Shown here in pieces: positions 24,302 through 35,181 of a stretch of 64,000 nucleotides of DNA. Both the position numbers and the translations under genes were made by a program. Under the pieces are notes generated by a model. That model did not search any database, was not told the origin of the DNA, and saw only the letters and a program-made list of their open reading frames with translations. Source of the stretch: Planococcus citri (Eukaryota > Arthropoda > Insecta > Hemiptera > Pseudococcidae); NCBI RefSeq assembly GCF_950023065.1, contig NC_088677.1, positions 14,092,001 through 14,156,000 on the forward strand, in the 5' to 3' direction. Each line of letters begins with the position of its first letter. The stretch's first letter is position 1.

Positions 24302-27300
24302 CTAAGAAAGAAAATAACATTATTAGTAATGTAGATGTAAATTTTTTTCTGCTCCTTAACTATTACATCTTACCGATTCGTTGGATTTGCTGATTGTTCG
24401 GCTCTCCACCGATTATTCGGTTAAGTTCGTGAACTGCCTGATCTGGTTCTGCGTCACCCATCGCCTCTTCTTCCGGTACAATTATTTGATTTTGCTGAAG
24501 TGCTGGTTCATTTTCAGGCTGCGGCTGATTGTGAACATCGGCTTGAACTGCCGATTAAAAAACATTGATTACTTTTTCATATCACTTAATTGAAAACTTT
24601 ATTAATAATTTATGTACTTTACCGATTATTATTTGATCTTGCTGAAGTGCTGGTACAATTATTTGATTTTGCTGAAGTGCTGGTTCATTTTCAGGCTGCG
24701 GCTGATTGTGAACATCGGCTTGAACTGCCGATTAAAAAACATTGATTACTTTTTCATATCACTAAATTGAAAACTTTATTAATAATTTATGTACTTTACC
24801 GATTATTATTTGATCTTGCTGAAGTGCTGGTACAATTATTTGATTTTGCTGAAGTGCTGGTTCATTTTCAGGCTGCGGCTGATTGTGAACATCGGCTTGA
24901 ACTGCCGATTAAAAAACATTGATTACTTTTTCATATCACTAAATTAAAAACTTATTTTTATTAATAACAATGTATTTTACCTATGATTTGTTGAACAGGA
25001 GCAGCAATTTCGTGAACCAGATCTTGATCCGAATCTGAATCATCCACCTCCTCTACGTGAACCAGAAACAGATCTTCATCCGAATCTGGATCATCCACCT
25101 GCTGTTCGTTCAGCCTGTCATCAATGAAATTGAACGGAGACGGTAGATGACCAGCGCGACCACGTGCTCGTCCAGCTCTGCTTCCTCTCGGTCTTCTAGC
25201 GCCGCCGCCGCCTCGCGCTTGTTCAGCGCCGCCGCCTCGCGCACCTCTAGCGCCGCGTGCACCGCCGCCTCGCGCTTGTTCAGCGCCGCCGCCTCGCGCA
25301 CCTCTAGCACCGCGTGCGCCGCCACCTCGCGCTTGTTCAGCGCCGCCACCGCGGGCACCTCTAGCGCCGCCACCGCGGGCACCTCTAGCGCCGCCACCGC
25401 GGGCACCTCTAGCGCCGCCACCGCGGGCACCTCTAGCGCCGCGCGCTCTTCTGTTACCGCCGCGCGCTCCTCTGGCACCACCGCGCACTTGACCAGCGTC
25501 ACCCTGAGCATCGGCGTTGTCACCGTCGCCACCAGGTGGAGGATTTCCCCCGTGTAGGAGTGGCAATGCAGGAGGTGGCGGTATATCTGCGTCGTCATCT
25601 GCGAATTGACGGATCACCGGTTCATCATCTGCAATAGAAACTAAGTAAGTAACAATAACGAAAACAGTCGTGTATTACTTGGAAACACTTACCCCAATCC
25701 AGCTCTATATTTATTACTTCGATTACGTCGTGTCCGTCTACAGCTGCCACGGGGTCTTCCTCTGGTAGTCGGTAAAAAAAGAATTAGTTTCGATTCTAAG
25801 AAAAAAATAATAATTTCTTGTAATGATTACAAACCTCGCTCTCGCGCGTTGTCCCTCGCCGCATCTGCCTCTGGCGCTGCTACATCAGGCGCATGGTGGC
25901 CTAAAAATCGGAGCACTTCTTCGGCAGTTCTAACGCCCCTGTCATACTCATCCCAAGCACGGGTCAAGTCACGCTCATGCGCTTCTTGTCGTCTGTCTGC
26001 CGGCCAACGAACTTGCTGCGCTTGCCCGGCTCGCAGGTATCTCCCATACTGGGCATTGCTCACCTCCATCATTCCGTCTGAAAATGTTTTATAGCCTAAT
26101 AAATATCACTCAATACCTACCTACATGACGATGGTGGTGTGTCCACTTACTCAGAAAAGTATCGTAACTGGGACGGTGCTGCCGTACCGTCATCTGCTCC
26201 GGTAGGCGCCTATTGAGTGCTTCCATTTCGTTGTTCGTCCTTCTTGGTTGACCATATACAGAAAGTAGTGCACGTCCTGTGAACAGAATGTATTAATAGC
26301 AATATTCTACACAATACGTATATTACTTGTGTGTGTACTCACGGGGAAACCAATACGCCCGTAAGTATTGGTAAAAGCTTTGCGCTTCCGGCGACTGCGA
26401 TTCTCTCACATACTCCCGCAGTATGGAGAATCCCAGGGGGATATCGTCTGCGGGGAGCAGAGGGAGCGCGGTGGCCATTTTGTAGATCCTGCGAAGCACT
26501 GGATTGGCTTGCACAATGGCGGTGGTGAGTCCGTGCGCTGCGCGATTTCGCCTCAGCGCCTGCACGTAGTGAAAATAACATCCCAATAATTGTGCTAGTG
26601 GCCAAACAATGCGCACAGCTCGCTGTAATGCCAGCTCGAAGTCGGTAATTACTATGCGTGGAAGCATATTCTGCACTACCCGCTGCAATGCCCTGAATAC
26701 CTCCACATAGCAGATGGTATTACGCCGCCTCATCACAGCCCAGGCAACCATGTACATCGTTCCGAACGCGGAGGCCATAATCACCAGTAACTGTGTGGCC
26801 TCCGGAATGTTCGGGCATGACCGGAACGTACCATCAATACTAAAGGTCGTATTGTGCTGCGTCAATAGGCTGCAAAATTAAAACATTTCGTAAATTACCA
26901 ATTAAAATTATTCTACTTATTTTTTTGCAGATGGGGTACCCACTGTCGAAGTTCCGGAGACACAAACAGGACGGAGTGCTGTCCCACGCTTTCTACAACG
27001 AGGGAATTGCCGTTGGGCCGGGTGATTAGACCGTGATATGCCTGGTTGGTTCGCAATAATTCCCCGAATTGCCTCACAGTTGCAGGCGGCGGCGGGACCA
27101 CTGTTAACCTCCATCTGTCCATCGACCGCCTCATCGACTCTAAATTCATCCTCTGCAAAACTGCATCAGGGCGCCTGTCAAGAAATTAAACATGTAAGTA
27201 TCAGAATTAATAAATTTTTTTTGTTTTATTGGCGGCAGCGGGCGGATGAAACTTACCCATTCATAACTCTGTTAAATATGACGCTGTTGCTTTCGGGGGA

Positions 27301-27648
27301 TGCGCGAACAGCGCGTCGAAGCGTTGTCCATGCCTCTACTACAGCCGAGTTGGTCATGGCGTTCTCCACCGCGTGCGTATGGGGATGAGACCGTCTGGTA
27401 ACTCGAAAATTTGCGTCAATATTCACTGAAAAATAAAAAATTTTGAAATGTCATCGAAAATAAGTTTGGGTGAAGTGGGGTGGTTCTCAAATGTTTTTAA
27501 ACATACTGGTGACTCCGCATGGTTTATACCGGCACTTCAGTCGTTTCCCCCCATAAGCCAAATTATCCTTGATTGTATATTCATAACCTTCGAACAAATA
27601 CCGGTGCCCCCTAGTACTTTCTATTAGAATGACTTCATCATCCGCCAT
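23949..27648 (-). CDS. FLYWCH-MULE transposase-RGG-RING fusion gene, 12 exons
   Basis: Twelve exons join in phase into 970 codons plus context: 27507-27648, 27257-27425, 26917-27174, 26343-26869, 26151-26276, 25835-26077, 25693-25761, 24981-25628, 24800-24901, 24623-24724, 24374-24547, 23949-24301. The total is 2913 bases with no internal stop; all introns are GT-AG and 47 to 82 bases long. Residues 5-65 form a FLYWCH zinc finger (C39, C44, H63, H65). Residues 190-390 are a MULE transposase core with SIDGTF (D202), VITDFE (D266), GCYFH (C287, H290) and TNNEMEALNRRL. Residues about 515-725 are Arg/Gly/Ala repeats between acidic segments. Residues 728-853 come from duplicated exons. Residues 854-970 hold two RING fingers. 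The ATG at 27648 directly follows a TTTCAG, so an upstream exon may exist. Exons are GC-rich against the AT-rich surroundings. It may be a mobile element's transposase or a domesticated one; no flanking terminal repeats were found. The function is inferred from domains only. Confidence 0.85.
24374..24901 (-). repeat. Tandemly duplicated exons 9-11 (177-bp units)
   Basis: Three units, each 177 bases apart, contain an exon starting QADVHNQPQPENEPALQQNQ after the acceptor TTTTTAATCGGCAG. Exons 9 and 10 are 102 bases and look identical, including most of the intron. Exon 11 shares the first two dozen codons and then has its own sequence (EEEAMGDAEPDQAVHEL). Because 102 is divisible by three and all junctions are phase 1, the unit can be gained or lost without breaking the frame. 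Each exon also repeats PALQQxQII twice. Confidence 0.9.
25180..25480 (-). repeat. Arg/Gly/Ala coding minisatellite in exon 8
   Basis: The exon contains nested tandem units encoding GARGARGGGA and GGAEQARGG. The DNA units are about 24 to 72 bases long and very rich in GC and CpG. On either side lie a Pro/Asp-rich head (DDDADIPPPPALPLL) and an acidic tail (DDPDSDEDLFLVHVEEVDD). RGG-type tracts commonly bind RNA or drive condensation. The antisense Ser/Ala-rich frame over the same bases is a shadow. Confidence 0.85.
26151..26869 (-). other. MULE transposase catalytic core (exons 4-5)
   Basis: FSIDGTFRSCP carries the first acidic residue. PRIVITDFELALQRAV carries the second, followed about 20 residues later by the GCYFHYVQAL motif, the C-x2-H hallmark of MULE transposases. 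Exon 5 adds RRTNNEMEALNRRL, matching the conserved TNN-x2-E box that closes the domain. All signature residues are present, so catalytic competence cannot be excluded. Confidence 0.85.
27257..27648 (-). other. FLYWCH zinc-finger exons (exons 1-2)
   Basis: The motif ESTRGHRYLFEGYEY precedes KRLKCRYKPCG and, after the intron, RRSHPHTH. The C-x4-C and H-x-H ligand pattern, and the Gly/Tyr spacing before it, fit the FLYWCH finger. That domain often precedes MULE transposase domains in animals and binds DNA. The usual Trp before the first Cys pair is replaced by Leu-Lys. Confidence 0.75.
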
Positions 27649-27659
27649 CTGAAACAAAA

Positions 27660-30060
27660 TATATAAGTATTGTATTTATTAATTATTGTTCGTTTGTGTT
27701 TGCAGGCTTATGGAATGAAAAAAGTATGAATTGACTAGTCGTGATAATATCTCAAGAAGTGCGCATTTTTTAACTCAACTATTAGGTAAGTTTTTCCACA
27801 GTCACATTTATTTCCTTTGAATGATGTGTTGGTTTGTTGAGACGATTCTCTAATTTATTTGTAGATAATGTGTTCTACCTATATGTATTTGTAAGCTTGA
27901 AAAAAAAATTGTAGACGCGTTCTTGCTTCTTGATAAGCTATATAGGTAATTGGACAGTGGCTGACTGGCGGAAAATTTTGAATCTTTACTTTAAAAAAAA
28001 AAAAAATTGTCCAAATATCTCGCTTTTTGCCAGAAACGTCAATCTCGTTTTTATTTTTCCAAGAAGTGCTTTTTTTGTCGAAAATTTCCAAATTCTTTAC
28101 TTTGCTGCCAAACAATGATCAAAAAGTGTCGAAATAGTTCAACATTTCAAGATTACATACATTTCAATTCGTAATTCGTGTTTATTCTGTTTTTCTTTTG
28201 TGTGTTTTTTTTTTTTTTTGGTCACTTTTCAATCACCTTTTGGTTACCTTTTCGAGCTTTTTCACTTACAAGATTACACCTTTTGGGGGAAAATTGTGTA
28301 CGAGCATCAAAAGAAATTGACAAAATTTTTCAAAAAATTGTTTTTAGCTCCCGAAACGCGAATTTTTGAATGTTTATGCCCTAGTTTCGCTGGCGACCAA
28401 GAAAAATCCCAGTTTTAAACTTTCATCGTTTTCGAATTAGTTGTAATCTATGTCCTATCTACTTCACTGTTCACTTTTTTAAAAATTTTGATAAAAATTT
28501 GGGGCTTCTGTATCCTTTAGGATACGTTGAGATCGTATTTTACGTGCAAATATACCTCTTTATAGTAATTTATTCAGATTTTTAAATGGAGGTTCCGAAT
28601 TTTGAATTTCAAAATAATGGAATTTTAGGGCTGAAATACAGATTGGTGGAGAGGGCTGAAATCGGGCACGGAAGGGCATCCCAAATCCTTACTCAGCACA
28701 TCTACATAATACTTGGTATCAGTGTGAGATGAATTTTCAACTTTTTTTCAAATTGTAGTACTTTGAGAGGGTAATCGACGAATGATGTCAAAATCTGTGT
28801 TGCCACTTTCAGAAACATGAAAAAAAACCTATTTAAAAACTTATAATTTAAATATAACCACGATGTCCGAGAGTGAAAATTCTGAAAAAATTCTCAGTTT
28901 TAGTCCTTTTCTTGTACAATCACAATAACATATCAAAAAATTGGACTGACATTTTTTTTCATTTTCGAGAAGAAAAATCACAAGTTTGGCACTTATTACA
29001 AAAATACCATCAGAAACCTGAAAAATGTAAATTTTTGCAATTTTGAGATATTCTTTTACCAATGTGTAGACGAACATTTGAAAAAAAATTCCGTCCCCGC
29101 AATTTGTCAACTAAACATGATCTGATTTTGAAAAAAATCAAGGACCCCTCATGCAAAATCAGCCGATTTAGCGCGGAATGACCCCATACAAAAAGGACCA
29201 ATTTTTTTGATGTACTCACCTACCTAGGTATATACAGATTTCAAATTGAAAGGGCTACATGCGCTACCTTTAAAATTTCCACATTTTCCCAACAATCCTA
29301 GGTCCTACGAGGTTTTAAATTATGTAATTCAAAATAGTTTCGAAATTTGAACAAAGTCGGTACATACTCTACTGAATTTTTAAAAATTGTGAAGAGAGTG
29401 AGTTTTTGAATTCCGAAATAAAATTAGAAAAATTATGTAAGCTCTTGCACATGTTTTATTTCAAAGAGTTGCCCATTGCCCACTTTGAAACCTTGAAGAT
29501 AACTTTTTATGGATATTCAACAGACAAATGGTAAAAAGTGGGCAAAATCGGTACTGACAGTGACTTAAGAGGCCCCCTTGCAAGTATTTTCACCAAGATT
29601 AGAAAAAATTATGCAGTTTTTTGAAGATTTCGAGCAGGATACTGAAAAATTATTAAGAGTAAGTACCTAGGTCTCCAGGAAAGCTGAAATTTAGTGAACA
29701 AATTACACACTTGTGGTTCCGACCATGTGTCCAAATTCATCTTTTTGAGAGTCCCCCTCCCACGGATGGCGTTGGCCAGATTTTTGTAAGGTGAGGCCAA
29801 AACTGAGGTAATGAATAAAAAAAAACAAAGTCTATTTAATTTTCACTCGCAATGACCTCTTTGGGTTTTGTTTACTGTCGTCTGTCAGTCGCCTGTCGAT
29901 TAGTGTGTTTTTATTTTTGATTGTGTGTGTGTGTGTATAGAGGTGTTTGCGCATCTGGTGTTTACAATTACGAAGCAGAAAATATATTTAGGAAAGGAGG
30001 GATTGATTTACATCTACTGGGTTAGTGGGTAAATAAACGGCTGCGCCACTGCTTCGTGTA
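27660..30060. other. Non-coding interval, AT-rich
   Basis: Contains the upstream flank of the transposase-RING gene. No start-proximal exon could be defined. Frames of 60 to 90 codons here are low-complexity Lys/Phe/Asn-rich and overlap on both strands. A TG-rich microsatellite (GTGTGTGTGTGT) lies near 29922. Confidence 0.45.
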
Positions 30061-30069
30061 CATGCTCAG

Positions 30070-30345
30070 TTTATTCGTTCCGAATTAGCTTCGGTGGTGT
30101 TCTGTTTTTGTAAAGTTGATTTTCGGTTAATCGTTTCATTCGTTTCTCCAATAATTTCGAAATTTTTATTTTTTGGGCAATTTTTTTGCGCTGCTTATTA
30201 TTTATTCTTTCGGACTTCGGTGGTGTGGTGGTGTTGTGTTTTTTTAAAATAATCAAAGTTAATTTTCGGGTGAACGTTTTTCTTATCATTTTTGAATTTT
30301 TATTTTTCGGGCATTTTTTGAAATTTTCATTTTTTGGGGCAATTT
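30070..30345 (+). repeat. Two diverged 140-bp tandem copies
   Basis: The series GCTTCGGTGGTGTTCTG, AAAGTTGATTTTCGG, TTATTTTTTGGGCA (30089-30190) recurs as ACTTCGGTGGTGTGGTGG, AAAGTTAATTTTCGG, TTATTTTTCGGGCA (30212-30320). It is non-coding. Confidence 0.55.
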
Positions 30346-30837
30346 TTTCCAATCGGCTTGTGCCAGTAGCTCGATTCATTCAAAGGTATGTACTTACTCA
30401 TTCAGATAATTAAATTTATTTCAATTTAATTTTTTGAGAATTTTCCTGCGATAAAGTTGGGTGTTTTAATTTTCGTGTGTGTCTGTAAACGGGGGGGGGG
30501 GGAGGTTGACAGCTTTTTGAAAATTTGGTTGAAGAAAAAAGTAGTTCTTCTTTTCAAAAAAAAATCCGTTTGAAATTTCATAAACGGTTTCATCAGTATG
30601 CTGATTTATATTTGCCTGCAATTTTGTGAAAATTTTCGATTTGGTTTTCACCACTGCATTTATCGATCAAAATTGCATAAGATATGAGAATTTACATCAG
30701 TTTGCGTTATTATTTGAAATTATCATTCCTAAAACCGAGAAAATATTTCCGAACGCAGCGATGGTTATTGTCGAAGAGATTTCAAAAAACTCGATTTCAA
30801 ATTACATGTTTGTTTTAAAACCGTCGTAGGTTTTTTG

Positions 30838-31545
30838 AATATAGATGATTTGTGTTCCTTTTTACTCGGATTTTGGCAGATTTTCGTGAATCTGTATTTT
30901 GGACGTTTTTTAAAATCTCTATTTTAACACTATAGATTCCATTCATCAACTTTAAAAACCTCAAAAGTCTTCTTTTTTCAAGTAAAATCCAAAATCCATT
31001 TTCAAAAGCTGCTACCACCGCAGATTCTCGAGATGGATTTTTTTGGCCGTTTTTTTAAATTTCTATTTCAACACTTTATAGATTCTATTCATCAACTTTA
31101 AAAACCTCAAAAGTCTTCTTTTTCCAAGTAAAATCCGAAATCCATTTTCAAAAGCTGCTACCACAGCAGATTCTCGAGAAATCTGGATTTTGGCCGTTTT
31201 TTAAAATTTCTATTTCAACACTTTAGTGATTTTCTATTCGTCAACTTTAAAAACCTCAAAAGTCTTATTTTTTCAAGTAAAATCCGAAATCCATTTTCAA
31301 AAGCTGCTACCACAGCAGATTCTCGAGAAATCTGGATTTTGGCCGTTTTTTAAAATTTCTATTTCAACACTTTAGTGATTTTCTATTCGTCAACTTTAAA
31401 AACCTCAAAAGTCTTATTTTTTCAAGTAAAATCCAATTTCAGAAGCTACTACCATAGCAGATTCTCATGAATTCTAAGTATGGCAAAATCCAGATTCTCG
31501 AAAATCTGCCAAAATCCGTGTAAAAAGAACACATCTAATGAAAGG
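30838..31545. repeat. Tandem array of ~147-bp units inside an inverted-repeat element
   Basis: Four units, starting near 30897, 31043, 31189 and 31337, share TTTCTATTTCAACACTTTA, TCAACTTTAAAAACCTCAAA and AGCTGCTACCACAGCAGATT. The later units are nearly identical. The array is flanked by inverted words: ATTTGTGTTCCTTTTTAC and GGATTTTGGCAGATTTTCG at the left, CTGCCAAAATCCGTG and AAAAAGAACACATC at the right. This is the form of a MITE with expanded internal repeats. Confidence 0.75.
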
Positions 31546-31559
31546 TACTTACCATGCAA

Positions 31560-32480
31560 AATGAAATCTATAAATACTTTGAACGTGAACGATAATTCGT
31601 TGAACAAAAATTCAAAACGATAAACAAATTCCACATCAAATTCAAAAAAAAATCGTAAAACGATAAACGAATTCTACATCAAATTAAAAGAAACCTCGTA
31701 AATGTCGACTAAGACGGTTAGAAATTTTAAAAATATGCGCTTTTACCTCGTTACTGAATTTTTGAAGCGTAACGGATTTTTTCAAGGCTACTTGGGGGTG
31801 GGTGCGTAGAGTAGTCATAAATGTCCGTGATTTTTTTTCTTTTTTTTTCTAAATCCAATTTTTTGATTTTTTTTACTCATTTTTCGTGTATGTTTTCCCA
31901 AAGGTGATTATTTTGATTTTTTTTTGGTTTTATTGAGCAAAAAGATGAACATCAGACGTAAAAAAATTGAGAAATTTGAAAATAAAGCTGATATTTTAAA
32001 ATACCGATGATAATTGGTTCAATATTTTGAAATTGTGTTTCTTATTTGTAATTTTTTCCATGATTCTGGGGGAGGGGATATAAATTGAAAGACAATTTAT
32101 ACTTTATAATTCGACCAATTCAGAACTTGTGGCACCTTCATGAACATTTTGCACATTAATGATCTCATCCGCATCAATTTCTGTTCATTTTCGATGAAAT
32201 CAATCGGATAAACATTTTTGACGTTCAAAAATTCGGCTTGACTTATGTACGTTGGACGGAACTTTAAGTGACATGACCTTCCTTAATTTAACATAAGATT
32301 GATTTGAATTTATGAATCAAGCTGGGAAAGGTCTCATTCTAAAGATAAGACTCCGGCGCTTGATGATTTGGACAATGAACTCACAGCCACAGAACTCAAG
32401 TCCAACAAATTTAGCAAGAAATTAAAACCATTTATACACTCTTTTATTTTAAATTTTAACATACGTATGTACATAGTTAT
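31560..32480. other. Non-coding interval
   Basis: AT-rich, with a T-rich tract near 31830-31930. Nothing coding or clearly repeated was recognised. Confidence 0.4.
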
Positions 32481-32493
32481 TTCGAGTAATTTA

Positions 32494-32928
32494 TTACCAA
32501 TTGAAGTAAAAAACTATTTCGGAATTGAGATTATTCAGCGGGATCAGAACAACTCGTATATTCTGTACACCTGAAATGAGAATAATTTAAATTTTGTGAT
32601 GAGGAGAGAAGTGAAACTACACCATAATATGCTGGGTACTTACGAATTACGATATAAGTGTTCGGATCAATTCCGTCAAATATATTATAATGTTGCGTAC
32701 AGTGCCCAATCCATAAATATAGATCAGCGACGACAGCGAGATCGACAATGACCGCATCATAATTTTCTGGTGGTAGATGAGCTGAAATTACAAAACAAAA
32801 AATTCAGTACATGTAGATGTATTTACTTATGAACTGAGTACATACTTCAGTTCATCATATGTTTAAGTAAAATAAAACTTACCAATCAATGGGTGCTGGA
32901 AAATTAATTCCTCCAACTGCAACGCCAT
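32494..32928 (-). CDS. Small three-exon gene, unknown function (86 aa)
   Basis: Exons 32883-32928, 32644-32781 and 32494-32570 join in phase (46+138+77 = 261 bases) with GT-AG introns of 101 and 73 bases and no internal stop. The protein starts MALQLEELIFQHPLI, continues HLPPENYDAVIVDLAVVADL, then YLWIGHCTQHYNIFDG, and ends LNSEIVFYFNW. An AATAAA lies about 45 bases past the stop on the coding strand. Codon use is more mixed than in the surrounding AT-rich DNA. No domain was recognised. It could be a genuine orphan gene or the surviving end of a larger one; an upstream exon before the ATG is possible because AG precedes it closely. Confidence 0.55.
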
Positions 32929-33088
32929 TACTTCTGATAGATAGCTATGTTACAATAACAGAATGTTCAAATTTATGTGAATCTTTAATAATTATTTACT
33001 TATCGAAGTCACTCTTATTAAAAAACACGTGATAGCTATGTTAGTACAAAGTAGCTACTCAGTTTGAGCAACGTGTGCTGATAATTTC

Positions 33089-33119
33089 ATGGGTCAAATG
33101 TCTTATGGGTCAAATGCTA
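33089..33119 (-). repeat. Two-unit stub of the GACATTTGACCC repeat
   Basis: CATGGGTCAAATGTC followed by TTATGGGTCAAATGC is the reverse-complement form of the word that dominates 10661-11110. It is an isolated pair, so either a solo fragment or the seed state of the array. Confidence 0.7.
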
Positions 33120-33404
33120 CTTGGTTGATTTTTGAAATCATGTACTTGTTTTTTATTTAGCGCTCTCTTAGGGGTTATACATAGGAAAGTATCTACTAAA
33201 TTATCAATTTCAACAAGTTTGCACTTGTTAAAATTAAAACGTGTATCAGAATCTTCGATTCGAGAGGGTGTCGGTATCTAACAGGTCAAAAAGGTAGTGA
33301 AAAAATGAAAAAATTCATTAATGGGTTCATTTGTATAGTTTTTTTAAATAATTTTGATCGGAATTAAAAAATACTTTGTACACAAATACTTCACAAATCT
33401 TTAA

Positions 33405-34744
33405 CCATTTGGAGGTTCTCTAGGTTTTTGGGTTAGAAAATCGAAGTGCCTTAATGAGTGTGATAGGGTACCTTGCCCAATTGGCCAAACCACAAAAAAG
33501 TCGAGCTTTTGATGAAAAGTTTTATTGGAAAATGAAAGTTTCCAAAAAGCACACATGTGACATTTCCGAAAAAAAATTGAATATATGCAGAATTTTTTTT
33601 GAAAAAATGAACCAAAAACATGTGTCAAAAACATTGAACAAAAGCACTCTATCAAAAAATAAAATGAAAATTGAATTGGAAAAAAATAAAAAAACAAGGT
33701 TGAAAAAAAGTCATCTGGCAGTTCACAAATTCAGCGAGAATCAAATCTTGTTGGCAAAAATGCCTTTGTTTAAAGCATGAAGAGAAGAAAAATCTATGCC
33801 GCTAAGAGAGGATTTTTTATCAAGTCATAAAATCTTTTCGGAAATCGAGCCGAAATATGGGACAAAATTTAGCAAAATTGCAAGCTTTCTGGTAGGTGGT
33901 AACTAATTATAAAAACATTTCCGCCTTTATTCACGAGATGTAGCATAGAATTTTCTTTCATTTTGGGAAAAAATGAGTATTTTATCACTTATTGGAGTAT
34001 TGGAATATGAAGATGAAGATGAAGATAAATAGTAAAAATAGTAAATAAAAATCCAAATTCATCTACGAGTTCAGTCTTTCATTTTTGTTTACGCTGTGGA
34101 TTTGTGTTTTTGCTCACTATTTCTCTCTATGTTCTTCTTCATATTCCAATATTCAATTAAGTGATAAAATACTCATTTTTTCTCAAAATGAAAGAAAATT
34201 CTATGCTACATCTCGTGAATAAAGGCGGAAATGTTTTTATAATTAGTTACCACCTACCAGAAAGATTGCAATTTTGCTAAATTTTGTCCCATATTTCGGC
34301 TCGATTTCCGAAAAGATTTTATGACTTGATAAAAAATCTTCTCTTAGCGGCATACATTTTTCTTCTCTTCATGCTTTAAACAAAGGCATTTTTGCCAACA
34401 AGATTTGATTCTAGCTGAATTTGTGAACTGCCAGATGACTTTTTTTCAACCTTGTTTTTTTATTTTTTTCCAATTCAATTTTCATTTTATTTTTTGATAG
34501 AGTGCTTTTGTTCAATGTTTTTGACACATGTTTTTGGTTCATTTTTTCAAAAAAAATTCTGCATATATTCAATTTTTTTTCGGAAATGTCACATGTGTGC
34601 TTTTTGGAAACTTTCATTTTCCAATAAAACTTTTCATCAAAAGCTCGACTTTTTTGTGGTTTGGCCAATTGGGCAAGGTACCCTATCACACTCATGAAGG
34701 CACTTCAATTTTCTAACCCGAAAACCCAGAGAACCTCCAAAGGG
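33405..34744. mobile_element. TTAA-flanked foldback transposon
   Basis: TTAA at 33401-33404 and 34745-34748 bracket an element whose left arm (to about 34005) is the near-perfect reverse complement of its right arm (from about 34138). The termini are CCATTTGGAGGTTCTC and its mate. The centre is about 130 bases with AGATGA repeats. Both arms give the same 94 to 108 codon frame in opposite orientation, a consequence of the palindrome. TTAA target duplication and a CC start resemble piggyBac-type elements. There is no transposase, so it is non-autonomous. Confidence 0.85.
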
Positions 34745-35181
34745 TTAATTTGTCCAAATTGAAAAGTGAACAAAAAAGGATTAAAATAGGAAATAATGGT
34801 CTTATACTTCTTGAATTATTATTAATTTTCTGAAGCTTTTGCCCTCTCTTTGCTTTGAAATTGGAAGTTATAAAATTGTAGGGTTGGTGCCGGTGCAAAA
34901 AACGCAAAATTGTATTATGCAGCACAAAATAGCGAAAAGAGGTGGGAATTGAAATTTCTTTCAAAAACATCAAAAAGCACGACATTTCAGCATATCATGT
35001 AATTCGCTTTTTGCATTACGATTTGTGTTCCCACTCCCTCCCTTATTTTATGGGCTAATGAGCAGCATTATTGGAAGTTGGTCGATACTTCACCGCTCAC
35101 AGGTTCTAAAAATGTGAGTGTGAAACTTTGCGTACGTACCTACTTGATAACTTGAATAACTATTTGTAGTACAAGTATGTT

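Noticed and set aside
25147..25557. Ser/Ala-rich 136-codon frame on the plus strand
   Set aside because: It is the antisense of the Arg/Gly/Ala-coding exon 8 of the transposase-RING gene; GC-rich repeats keep several frames open.
25110..25598. 162-codon minus-strand frame rich in Ala/Glu/Val
   Set aside because: It overlaps exon 8 in another frame; only the exon 8 frame joins its neighbours in phase.
26917..27114. Alternative exon 3 frame MEVNSGPAAACNCEAIRG
   Set aside because: Would need the TGATGCAG acceptor and ends in a stop before the MULE exon; the GCGCCC acceptor gives a frame that continues into exon 4.
33454..34697. Matching 94 to 108 codon frames on both strands (MSVIGYLAQLAKPQKSR...)
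   Set aside because: They are the two arms of a TTAA-flanked palindrome read in opposite directions; Lys/Phe-rich with no domain.
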